A stretch of 64,000 nucleotides of DNA from CAYRNR01 sp964425605 (GTDB taxonomy: Bacteria > Myxococcota_A > UBA796 > UBA9615 > CAYRNR01): contig CAYRNR010000004.1 in NCBI GenBank assembly GCA_964425605.1, forward strand, positions 1 through 64,000. Direction: 5' to 3'. Of the stretch, positions 57,100 through 64,000 are shown piece after piece. The position numbers were made by a program, and so were the translations under genes. Under the pieces are notes generated by a model. It worked only from the letters and a program-made list of their open reading frames with translations, was not told the origin of the DNA and searched no databases. How positions within the stretch are numbered: the first letter of the stretch is position 1; each line of letters starts with the position of its first letter.

Positions 57100-59373
57100 T
57101 TGGGTATCCACCTGGATCGATTTCTGGAGAGCACGACACGGGTCACCCTCGCCCTGGTGGCGCTGTGGACGCTCGCTGTCCTCGGATCCATGGTCATGGA
57201 CCTGCGTCAGACCGACGCCGCGATCGAGGAGCTGGCGCGGGCCGAGGCGCGGGGTGTGTTCAACAAGGATCTCGCCTATCGCCGCTGGGCGGCCCAGCAC
57301 GGCGGGGTCTACGTGCCGGCCACGACGGACACCCCCCCCAACCCACACCTGGCCCACGTCGCCGAACGCGACATCGTCTCGCCGTCGGGACGGCACCTGA
57401 CCCTCATGAACCCCGCATACATGACCCGTGAGGTCCACGAACTCAGCGAGGTGCAATACGGATTGCGGGGGCACATCACGAGCCTCAAGCCGTTGCGGCC
57501 GGAGAACGCGCCGGAGGACTGGGAGCGGACCGCGCTGGAGGCGTTCGAGGAAGGGACCCTCGAGTACAGCGAGATCGGCGAATACGATGGCGGGAGTCAT
57601 CTGCGCCTGATGCGACCGATGCGGACCGAAGCCGGTTGTCTGAAGTGCCATGGAGACCAGCGATACGTGGAGGGGGACATCCGCGGCGGAGTGAGCGTTG
57701 CGGTGCCCATGGCGCCCTACGAGCAGATCGCCGCGGGACAGAAGAAGACCGAGATCCTGGGCCACGGCGCCTTCTACCTGCTCGGCCTGGTTGGGTTGGG
57801 GGTGGGCGGAGCCCTGATCCGTCGCCGGAGGCTGGACCGCCAGGCCGCCGAGGTGGCGCGCGCACGTTCCGAGGCGTTGTACCAGGATCTGTTCGACAGC
57901 GCCCCTGTTCCGTACTTCATCGTCGGAGCCGACGGGCGTGTCGAGGAAGCCAACCGGGCGTCCGCCGAGTTCACCGGTCATGGTGCGGACGTCCTGCGCG
58001 GCATTCCCATGCTGGACCTGCACGACGAGGGCTCCCGCGCTGCGGCCCAAGACGCGTTCGAGCAGGTCGCCCTGGGCCGAGCCGTGATCAATCGCCAGAT
58101 GACCTATCGGACCGCACACGGCGAAGAGGCCGTCGGTCTGCTGTCCGTGGCTCCCATCGAGGATGGCGTCGGCCAGGTCGTGCGCAGCCGCGCCGTGGTG
58201 CTCGACATCACCGAACACAAGAAGCTCCAGAACCAGCTCCACGTGGCCCAGCGCCTGGAGGCCATCGGCCGGCTCGCGGGGGGCGTGGCCCACGACTTCA
58301 ACAACCTGCTCACCGTCATCCTCAGCTATGCCGGGTTCCTCGAGATCCAGCTCGCCGATGACCCCAAATCCTGCGAGGACGTCCGGATGATCAGCGAGGC
58401 GGCGGACAGGGCGGCCCGGCTGACCAGCCAGCTGCTGACCTTCAGCAGCCGTCACGCACAGCGCCTCGAGGTGTTGGCCCCCGGCGAGATCGTGGCGGAT
58501 CTCCACAAGCTGCTCACGCGCGTCCTCGGCGAGGACATCGACCTCGACGTGAGCACACCCGACGACGTCGGCCACGTCCGGGGGGACCGCAGCCAGCTCG
58601 AGCAGATCGTCATGAACCTGGCCGTCAACGCCCGGGACGCGATGCCCGGCGGGGGCAAGCTGACCATCGAGCTCGCCAACGCCGATCTGGACGATCGGTT
58701 CACGGAATCACATACCGACGTGGAGCCCGGCGAGTACGTCCTGATCAGCGTCACCGACAGCGGCGAGGGGATGGACGCCGAGACCCGCTCGAAGATCTTC
58801 GAGCCGTTCTTCACGACCAAGGCCGTCGGCAAGGGCACGGGGCTCGGATTGGCCACCGTCTACGGCATCGTCAAGCAGAGCCAGGGCCACGTCTGGGTGT
58901 ACAGCGAGGTCGGCCACGGCACCACGTTCAAGGTCTTCTTGCCGCGGGTGGCGGACTCGCCATCGCGCCCTGAATGCGCACGCGTCTCCGTCGAGGACCT
59001 CGGCGGGACGGAGACCATCTTGCTGGCGGAGGACGAGAACGCAGTGCGTGAGGCCACCCGTCGTACCCTCGCCGGAGCGGGCTACACCGTGATCGAAGCC
59101 GAGGACGGCGACGTGGCTCGCGAGATTTGCGCGCGCGGAGACCGCGTCATCCACCTGCTCCTCACCGACGTGGTCATGCCCGGCTCGAGCGGGGCTGCAG
59201 TGGCGGCCACGTTCCAGGAAACGAACCCCGGCAGGCCCGCGGTGTTCATGTCGGGCTACACCGACAAGGCCATCGCCCAGCACGGCGAGTTGCCCGCGGG
59301 CACGCGCTTGCTGGACAAACCGTTCGCTGCGGCCACCTTGTTGCGGTTGGTCCGCGAGGCCCTGGACGAGTAG
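57100..59373 (+). CDS. Hybrid histidine kinase with DUF3365 haem-type sensor
   Basis: This membrane-bound hybrid sensor kinase has 757 residues. The TTG at 57100 follows CGGGGGG and starts a first transmembrane helix (VTLALVALWTLAVLG). The periplasmic part to about 220 is a DUF3365/Tll0287-like domain with a c-type haem motif Cys180-x2-Cys183-His184 (GCLKCHGD). A second helix, a PAS domain (about 262-380), the phosphoacceptor His398 in GGVAHDFNNLLTVIL, and an ATPase domain (NLAVNARDAMP, DSGEGMD, GKGTGLGLATVYG) follow. A C-terminal receiver has Asp690 in LLLTDVVMPGSSG. It probably senses redox or a gas through haem. No output regulator gene is adjacent. Confidence 0.9.
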   Translation: MGIHLDRFLESTTRVTLALVALWTLAVLGSMVMDLRQTDAAIEELARAEARGVFNKDLAYRRWAAQHGGVYVPATTDTPPNPHLAHVAERDIVSPSGRHLTLMNPAYMTREVHELSEVQYGLRGHITSLKPLRPENAPEDWERTALEAFEEGTLEYSEIGEYDGGSHLRLMRPMRTEAGCLKCHGDQRYVEGDIRGGVSVAVPMAPYEQIAAGQKKTEILGHGAFYLLGLVGLGVGGALIRRRRLDRQAAEVARARSEALYQDLFDSAPVPYFIVGADGRVEEANRASAEFTGHGADVLRGIPMLDLHDEGSRAAAQDAFEQVALGRAVINRQMTYRTAHGEEAVGLLSVAPIEDGVGQVVRSRAVVLDITEHKKLQNQLHVAQRLEAIGRLAGGVAHDFNNLLTVILSYAGFLEIQLADDPKSCEDVRMISEAADRAARLTSQLLTFSSRHAQRLEVLAPGEIVADLHKLLTRVLGEDIDLDVSTPDDVGHVRGDRSQLEQIVMNLAVNARDAMPGGGKLTIELANADLDDRFTESHTDVEPGEYVLISVTDSGEGMDAETRSKIFEPFFTTKAVGKGTGLGLATVYGIVKQSQGHVWVYSEVGHGTTFKVFLPRVADSPSRPECARVSVEDLGGTETILLAEDENAVREATRRTLAGAGYTVIEAEDGDVAREICARGDRVIHLLLTDVVMPGSSGAAVAATFQETNPGRPAVFMSGYTDKAIAQHGELPAGTRLLDKPFAAATLLRLVREALDE

Positions 59374-59377
59374 CTGT

Positions 59378-59827
59378 TCAGCCTCTCCCTCGCTCCGCCA
59401 GCGCCTCCGCCACCTCCTCGCGATGCGCGCTGATGCCCACGCACTGGAGCTCGTTGGCCAGGTAGAACTCGCCCGCCATGGACAGCGCGGGGTTCTTCGC
59501 CAGCGCCACCAGGACGTCGCGCTGGTGGGCGCTGATGCCGTCGTCGCAGGTGACGTTGACCAGGAAGAGTTGGTCGGTGACGGTCAGGTCGTCGCGGCCT
59601 GCGATGGTCTGGAGCACCTCGGCGCGGTGGGCCGAGATGGGCACCTGGCGGGCGGCCTCGATGGCGGGGCTGTTGGGCCCGGGATCACCGTCGGGCATCA
59701 ATCCGCCGCCAAACGCCGTGTGCAGATCGACCTTCGTGTCGTTCGATCGCCCGCAGCGCCTCAACGGCAACGCCGCCATCAACACCAACAGCACCAGGAC
59801 CCAGGCCGGAATCGTGACTCGCTGCAT
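59378..59827 (-). CDS. Secreted GISAHR-repeat protein
   Basis: The 149-residue product has a signal-anchor or signal peptide (VLVLLVLMAALPL) and starts at an ATG after GGGAGG. From residue 65 on it consists of two and a half copies of a unit of about 35 residues that opens with ISAHR or ISAHQ. The units begin VPISAHRAEVLQTIAG, DGISAHQRDVLVALAKNP and VGISAHREEVAEALAE. The second halves also match (LFLVNVTCDDG, FYLANELQCVG), each with one Cys. This looks like a short helical-repeat solenoid. I know no named family for it. Its stop lies 4 bp from the convergent kinase gene stop. Confidence 0.65.
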   Translation of the reverse strand: MQRVTIPAWVLVLLVLMAALPLRRCGRSNDTKVDLHTAFGGGLMPDGDPGPNSPAIEAARQVPISAHRAEVLQTIAGRDDLTVTDQLFLVNVTCDDGISAHQRDVLVALAKNPALSMAGEFYLANELQCVGISAHREEVAEALAERGRG

Positions 59828-59908
59828 GAAGTAGCCTCCCACGGTGCCTACGCGTGGTGAGGCGGAGTTATTTACTCCGGAGAAGAAGAAAATCGTCGCC
59901 GGCGGGCG

Positions 59909-61036
59909 CTACTCCAACCCCGGCCCCAACGACATCACGTGCGGGGCCACGTAGGTCCACGGCACCCAGGTGTTGTACGGGTAGTCGTCACCGCAGGTGA
60001 ACTGGTTCCAGCACAGGTTCCACATGAACACGGAGTTGGCCTCGTCGTAGGTCTGCTCGACGTAGTCGTAGGTGGTGGGGTCGACCCAGTAGGCGAAGCG
60101 GATGTTGGTCTCGATGGAGAGGTCCCGGGCCTCGTCGAAGACGTTGGCGCCGTAGAGATACCACTCCAGGGCGAAGTAGTCGGGGGTGGCGCCGTCGTCG
60201 AGCAGGGTCTCGACCTGGACCAGGTATTGCTGGGTGACGGCGAGGCGGATGGAGGGGTTGATGGCGCGCAGCTGACCCTGCAACGCGTTGAAGCTGGCTG
60301 CGGAGAGATCGGGGCCGCCGCTGCCGAACTCGTCGAAGTCGATTCCGTCGATGCCGGCCTCGACGAGGGTGACGAAGATGGCGGCCATGTCGTTCCACTC
60401 GGACCACGGCGGATTCCACTGGGCGACGTCGACCCAGACCAGGAGGCCCGCGGAGTGCAGGTCGTCGATCAGCTGCTGGTTCACCGTGTCGTTGGACGTG
60501 TCGTAGAGGTCGAAGGCCGCGAGCATGACCGCGCGGACGTTGTAGGGGTCGGCGACCATCTCGTCGACGGGATCCTGGGTGAAGCCGGTGACGTAGTAGC
60601 ACGGCACGATGGTGGGCCAGTAGTCGGGGTGCTCGACGGTCACGGTCTCGGTCGCCGAACCGGCGGGGCCCCCCTCGACGGTGCTCTCGTACTGCATGAC
60701 GACGGTGAACGGTCCGGTGGTCAGGTACTGGTGCTCCACCGGGATCACCGGGCCGCTGTCCAGGGTGGTGCCGTCGCCGAAGGTCCAGCTGACGGTGAGT
60801 GTGGACTCGGGGGCGCCGGTGGCGGTCAGGTCCGGCGTGAAGGTCAGCACGGTGATGGTGTCGGGGTGCCCGGCCATTGCGAAGCCGGGCTCGTCTGCGG
60901 TGTCGTCGTCGTCGGAGACGTCGTCATCGCCTGCGAGGGTGTCGTCGTCGCCAGCCGAGTCGTCGTCGGTGCCGTTCGAGCACCCCGCGACGGTGGCCAG
61001 CGCGAACAGCAGGGACATGAGCACGTGGGTATACAT
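59909..61036 (-). CDS. Lipoprotein with PKD domain and TIM-barrel-like domain
   Basis: The 375-residue lipoprotein (lipobox ATVAGC) starts at an ATG after GGGGAGGCC. An Asp/Ser stalk is followed by a PKD-type domain (about 50-135; VSWTFGDGTTLDSG, VEHQYLTTGPFTVV). The C-terminal 240 residues look like a TIM barrel of the glycoside-hydrolase or chitinase type: VRAVMLAAFDLYD, GLLVWVDVAQWNPPW, and especially AGIDGIDFDEFGSGG, where the acidic cluster resembles DxxDxDxE-type active sites of GH18-like folds. The enzyme class cannot be fixed. A sugar-binding or glycan-cleaving role is a fair guess. It is probably exposed outside the inner membrane. Confidence 0.72.
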   Translation of the reverse strand: MYTHVLMSLLFALATVAGCSNGTDDDSAGDDDTLAGDDDVSDDDDTADEPGFAMAGHPDTITVLTFTPDLTATGAPESTLTVSWTFGDGTTLDSGPVIPVEHQYLTTGPFTVVMQYESTVEGGPAGSATETVTVEHPDYWPTIVPCYYVTGFTQDPVDEMVADPYNVRAVMLAAFDLYDTSNDTVNQQLIDDLHSAGLLVWVDVAQWNPPWSEWNDMAAIFVTLVEAGIDGIDFDEFGSGGPDLSAASFNALQGQLRAINPSIRLAVTQQYLVQVETLLDDGATPDYFALEWYLYGANVFDEARDLSIETNIRFAYWVDPTTYDYVEQTYDEANSVFMWNLCWNQFTCGDDYPYNTWVPWTYVAPHVMSLGPGLE

Positions 61037-61085
61037 CGAGGCCTCCCCGGTCGAGGGTATCACCGGGCGCGCGCTCGGTAGGGGC

Positions 61086-61823
61086 TCAACTGCACGGGTG
61101 GTACTCCCCGTTGCTGTGGACGACGCCGTTGCCCCCCACGTCGATGTGGGCCGTGCACGCCTCGGCCTCGGCCTGGGCCAGGCAGCGGTTGTCGTACAGG
61201 AACAGGCTGCCGCCCACCGAGGTCACGCTGGCGAGGCCGTGGCAGCTGGCGAGCGAGTCGTTGTCCTCGATGGCCAGGTCGCCGCCCACGGTCGTCAGTC
61301 CGCTCAGGCCGCCGAGGTCGGCCAGGACGTGGGCCTCGAAGATGTGGATCGCGCCACCGACCTGGGTCAGCCCGGCGAGGCCGTCGAAGGTCACCAGGGA
61401 CGCGAGGTCGTACAGGGTCAGGTCCCTTTCGATGGTGGTGAGCGCGGTCAGGGTCACGGTGGTGAGGTTGTCGTTGCCGGAGATGTCCAGGTCGCCCACG
61501 GACTGGAGACACGGCAGCTCGATGTGTGTGAGCCACGCCTGGTGGTCGAAGGACAGGTCCCCGGTCAGGGCGACGCAGTGGGCGATGGCCGCGAGGTCGG
61601 CCTCGCTGGAGATGGCCAGGAACGTCTCGGAGCAGATCGCGGTGGTGTGGCAGTCCGCGGTCGTGTCGTCGTCGCCGGTGTCGTCGTCGTCGTCGTGCGC
61701 CGTCTGGTCGTCGTCACCGGTGGTGTCGTCGTCCGCGCCGGTGTCGTCGTCGCCGGAGATGGAGCCCCGTGGGCATCCTCCGAGGACGAGCGCGACGATG
61801 ATGATCCAGGAGCGTGCGGGCAT
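61086..61823 (-). CDS. Lipoprotein with leucine-rich / receptor-L-like repeats
   Basis: The 245-residue lipoprotein (lipobox LVLGGC) carries an Asp/Thr stalk to about residue 57, then an irregular leucine-rich solenoid. Its strands include LTGDLSFDHQAWLTHIEL, VGDLDISGNDNLTTVTL, IERDLTLYDLASLVTF and VGGDLAIEDNDSLASC. The repeated G.L.I..N..L pattern at about 23-residue spacing resembles receptor L-domains and bacterial LRRs, usually protein-binding. Cys near each end may cap the solenoid. It is followed downstream (61036 and below) by the PKD/TIM-barrel lipoprotein in the same direction, 49 bp away, so the two could share a transcript. Confidence 0.75.
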   Translation of the reverse strand: MPARSWIIIVALVLGGCPRGSISGDDDTGADDDTTGDDDQTAHDDDDDTGDDDTTADCHTTAICSETFLAISSEADLAAIAHCVALTGDLSFDHQAWLTHIELPCLQSVGDLDISGNDNLTTVTLTALTTIERDLTLYDLASLVTFDGLAGLTQVGGAIHIFEAHVLADLGGLSGLTTVGGDLAIEDNDSLASCHGLASVTSVGGSLFLYDNRCLAQAEAEACTAHIDVGGNGVVHSNGEYHPCS

Positions 61824-61875
61824 GGTGGGCCGATGATCCCACAAACCGCCGCGGGCGGCCCAGGAGTCCGTGCGC

Positions 61876-61921
61876 TTGACATCTCCCGCCGAGTCCCCAT
61901 GTTTAGCTAAGCCTAACAAAA
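61876..61921 (+). promoter_or_regulatory. Promoter with possible DtxR-type metal box before YceI
   Basis: A perfect -35 box TTGACA lies at 61876-61881. A palindromic AT-rich block at 61903-61921 (TTAGCTAAGCCTAACAAAA) covers the expected -10 and start region, where -10-like TTTAGC can be read. By eye the block matches about 15 of 19 positions of the DtxR/IdeR iron-box consensus. A repressor there would block transcription of the YceI lipoprotein. No regulator gene is in view, and Fur- or MntR-type binding is also possible. Confidence 0.4.
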
Positions 61922-61937
61922 TTAAACGGAGGCAATC

Positions 61938-62582
61938 ATGCTCCTCACCCGAGTCTTCCTCGCGTCCACCCTCTTGCTGGGGATCGTGGCGCTCGGTTGC
62001 AGCACCGAGCCCGTCGACACTCCCGAACCCGCCACCGCCGCTCCCGTCGTGGAGCAGGTGGCGCCTGCACCCACGGCCCTGCCCGAGATCCCCGCCGGGG
62101 CCACCCTCGCGGCCGACGTTGCACGCAGCCGCTTCGAGTTCACCGGCTCCAAGCTCACCGGCTCCCACGTGGGCGGCTTCGAGGTGTACGAGGCATCGGC
62201 CACCTGGGACGGCAAGACCGTCACCGCCGGCGAGGTGGTGATCGACGTCACCTCCCTGTACACCGACGCCGATCGTCTCACCGGCCACATGCTCTCGCCG
62301 GACTTCTTCGACGCCGAGGCGAATCCCAAGGCCACGTTCCGCACCACGTCCGTGTCCGGAGAGGGGGACTCCCTGAACCTGTCCGGCGACCTCACGTTGA
62401 GGGGTGTCACCCAGCCCATCGAGATCCCGGCCCAGGTGACCGTGGTGCCCGAAGGTGTGAAGCTGACCGCGACCTTCGAGATCGACCGGCAGCGCTGGGG
62501 CGTCGCCTACCCGGGGCTCCCCGACGACCTGATCAAGGACCAGGTGGGGATCGAGTTCGAGTTGCTGTTCCCGTCACCCTGA
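61938..62582 (+). CDS. YceI-family lipoprotein
   Basis: The 214-residue lipoprotein (lipobox GIVALGC) starts at an ATG after ACGGAGGCAATC. A Pro/Ala-rich linker to about residue 45 precedes a YceI lipocalin-like barrel: ADVARSRFEFTGSKLTGSHV, GGFEVYEASATWDG, LTGHMLSPDFFDAEANPKAT and LNLSGDLTLRGVTQPIEIP. YceI proteins bind long-chain lipids or isoprenoids in the periplasm. Unlike its neighbours it has no acidic stalk. The upstream region has a strong promoter with a possible metal-responsive operator, so expression may follow iron or manganese status. It is monocistronic as far as can be seen. Confidence 0.88.
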   Translation: MLLTRVFLASTLLLGIVALGCSTEPVDTPEPATAAPVVEQVAPAPTALPEIPAGATLAADVARSRFEFTGSKLTGSHVGGFEVYEASATWDGKTVTAGEVVIDVTSLYTDADRLTGHMLSPDFFDAEANPKATFRTTSVSGEGDSLNLSGDLTLRGVTQPIEIPAQVTVVPEGVKLTATFEIDRQRWGVAYPGLPDDLIKDQVGIEFELLFPSP

Positions 62583-62645
62583 CCGTGGATTTCTCGCGCG
62601 TTTCCCGCCCGCATCGAGCTAGGATCGAAGCGAGGAGGGAGGCCC

Positions 62646-63611
62646 ATGCGAACCTGGCTCGTGTCACTGGCCCTGGGCGCGGCGATGACGGCCGGGTGCG
62701 AGGGTGGGACGGACGACGACACCGTCGCAGACGACGACTGCGCGGCGGGTGATGACGACGCAATGGGGGACGACGACTCGGGGCTCGCGGACTGTCTGTA
62801 CCACCTGGACGGTGATTCCGACGGATTCGGCGACCCGGCCGTGGAGATCATCGAGGCGTGCGGGGCAGCGCCCGGCGGGTACGTCGAGGACGACCAGGAC
62901 TGCAACGACAACAACGCCGCGGTGCATCCCGGCGCCGAGGAGGCCTGCGACGGGGTCCTCGACAACGACTGCGACGGGATCCTCGATCCGCTGGAGCTCG
63001 ACGCGGACTTCGACGGTTACAGCCCGTGCGACGGCGACTGTGACGACGAGGACGAGTGGCTGAACCTCGAGGACGCGGACGGGGATGGATGGGACAGCTG
63101 CTCCGGGGACTGCGACGACGGCTGGTCGTTCATCAATCCTGGCGAGACCGACGAGGCCTGTGACTACATCGACACGGACTGCGACGGCGCCCTGCACCCG
63201 AACGAGATCGACGACGACGGGGACGGGTTCGACGAGTGCAGCGGCGACTGCGACGACACGAATCCGGAGATCAACCCCGACGCCATGGAGCTGTGCGACT
63301 CCATCGACAACGACTGCGATCCGAGCACGCGCGAGGAGGTGGACGACGACGGAGACGGGTTCACCGAGTGCAACGGGGACATCAACGACGCCGACCCCCT
63401 GGTGAATCCCGGTGGCACGGAGTTCCCGTGCGACTACGTGGACAACGACGGCGATGGATTCCTCCACCCTGAGGAGACCGACGACGACGGGGACGGGTGG
63501 GACGAGTGCGGCGGGGACTGCGACGACACCCTCGCCGCCATCAGCCCCGACGGCTTGGATTACACCGTCAACGGCCTGGACGAGAACTGCGATGGAATGG
63601 ACGGCCCCTGA
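62646..63611 (+). CDS. MopE-repeat lipoprotein without head domain
   Basis: The 321-residue lipoprotein (lipobox AAMTAGC) starts at an ATG after GGAGGGAGGCCC. After a short acidic stalk, residues 45-315 are almost entirely MopE-type repeats, about six, ending NGLDENCDGMDGP. No terminal propeller, helix or lectin domain follows, so this is the minimal form of the family: anchor plus repeat rod. Cys pairing and acidic loops are as in the larger members, for example ECSGDCDDTNPEINPDAMEL. Metal binding is presumed from the repeat family. Confidence 0.85.
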   Translation: MRTWLVSLALGAAMTAGCEGGTDDDTVADDDCAAGDDDAMGDDDSGLADCLYHLDGDSDGFGDPAVEIIEACGAAPGGYVEDDQDCNDNNAAVHPGAEEACDGVLDNDCDGILDPLELDADFDGYSPCDGDCDDEDEWLNLEDADGDGWDSCSGDCDDGWSFINPGETDEACDYIDTDCDGALHPNEIDDDGDGFDECSGDCDDTNPEINPDAMELCDSIDNDCDPSTREEVDDDGDGFTECNGDINDADPLVNPGGTEFPCDYVDNDGDGFLHPEETDDDGDGWDECGGDCDDTLAAISPDGLDYTVNGLDENCDGMDGP

Positions 63612-63647
63612 GCCCGGTCCGCGGTTGCATCTCGCTCTGGTGCTGCA

Positions 63648-63755
63648 GGAGAGGAAGTTTCACCACAGAGAGCACAGAGATCACAGAGCGGAGAGTACGG
63701 AGACGTTGCCTCTTCTCTGTGTCCTCGGCGTCCTCTGTGGTGAATTTCCTCTTCC
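63648..63755. repeat. Imperfect inverted repeat with CACAGAG motifs
   Basis: Arms 63648-63670 and 63733-63755 pair over about 23 bp with a few mismatches (shared core TTCACCACAGAG). Between them are further CACAGAG/CTCTGTG copies. Intergenic repeats built from CACAGAG units are common and non-coding in many bacterial genomes. It lies between convergent genes and could also act as a terminator-like structure. Confidence 0.5.
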
Positions 63756-63815
63756 TGGCCTCCTGCTTTCCTCAGCTGCATTCCTCCACATGATGGGACA
63801 ACCAGGGACGCGCGC

Positions 63816-64000
63816 CTAGACCAGCTTCAACACCAGCGACGCCAGCCCCGCCAGGGCCACGACCGTGCCGCCCGCGGCGAGCAGGGTCACGCGCCGGAAG
63901 ACCTCCGACGGAGCCAGGTGGTGGATGGCCGTCTCGGGGAGGGGAGGGATCGCGTCGGGATCGTCGGGATGCAGCAGGATCAGCGCGCCGGTGGGGAGAT
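63816..64000 (-). CDS. C-terminus of a membrane protein (partial)
   Basis: On the minus strand a frame runs in from beyond the window edge and stops with TAG at 63818-63816, giving 60 residues of a partial protein. It has the GC3-rich codon pattern of its neighbours. The visible part reads LPTGALILLHPDDPDAIPPL, then a short soluble segment HHLAPSEVFRRV, and ends in one hydrophobic helix (TLLAAGGTVVALAGLASLVL) followed by KLV. A C-terminal transmembrane anchor is likely. Function cannot be assigned from this fragment. Confidence 0.6.
   Translation of the reverse strand, partial: LPTGALILLHPDDPDAIPPLPETAIHHLAPSEVFRRVTLLAAGGTVVALAGLASLVLKLV

Overview
The window is GC-rich bacterial DNA, most consistent with a myxobacterium-like organism (Myxococcota, the former Deltaproteobacteria). 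The main clues are a C-terminal tail resembling the MYXO-CTERM sorting signal on one surface protein, many secreted lipoproteins with an Asp-rich linker after the lipobox Cys, long arrays of MopE-type Asp/Cys repeats, and heavy use of FG-GAP, RCC1 and beta-helix modules. No rRNA, intact tRNA or CRISPR array was seen.

Layout. 1-634: a boundary zone with a tandem repeat like an IS21-family end, the 3' half of a tRNA-Arg gene (candidate attachment site) and a hairpin-rich element ending in the same tRNA 3' sequence. 635-1837: an AAA/DUF4143 ATPase that has lost its P-loop. 1902-8601: a choline-to-betaine locus, with a divergent BCCT transporter facing an overlapping operon of choline dehydrogenase, betaine aldehyde dehydrogenase, a HAD phosphatase and an organophosphate antiporter. 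8776-9264: a small hypothetical gene.

9375-29308: a lipoprotein island. Three equal-length paralogues (1083, 1083 and 1084 aa) each carry MopE repeats and a seven-bladed FG-GAP propeller. They are followed by MopE lipoproteins ending in three RCC1 propellers, a LamG-like domain, a twin Tyr/Trp-rich domain and an unrecognised domain. 29495-33077: wreckage made of an FG-GAP fragment and a beta-helix gene cut off at its 5' end by an IS200-like/RAYT transposase element with 34-bp terminal inverted repeats. 33131-48900: more surface proteins (VWA-like, beta-helix with MYXO-CTERM-like tail, Gly-rich), an MtfA peptidase, a GH5 glycosidase, an SDR and a protein with PCSK9-like and somatomedin-B-like Cys patterns.

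49070-51178: a compact operon of a radical SAM/SPASM enzyme, a Tat-type lipoprotein and a small membrane protein. This is the best candidate for an undescribed system. 51186-64000: a beta-helix lipoprotein, a GH3 glucosidase, YqeY, a haem-type hybrid histidine kinase, small secreted proteins, a YceI lipoprotein under a possible metal-regulated promoter, one more MopE lipoprotein, and the C-terminus of a membrane protein running off the window.

Many genes share an extended -10-like element (TGnTATCCT and close variants) about 18-34 nt before the start codon. The common picture is outer-surface display: one lipid anchor, one acidic stalk, one probably metal-binding repeat rod, and interchangeable terminal domains.
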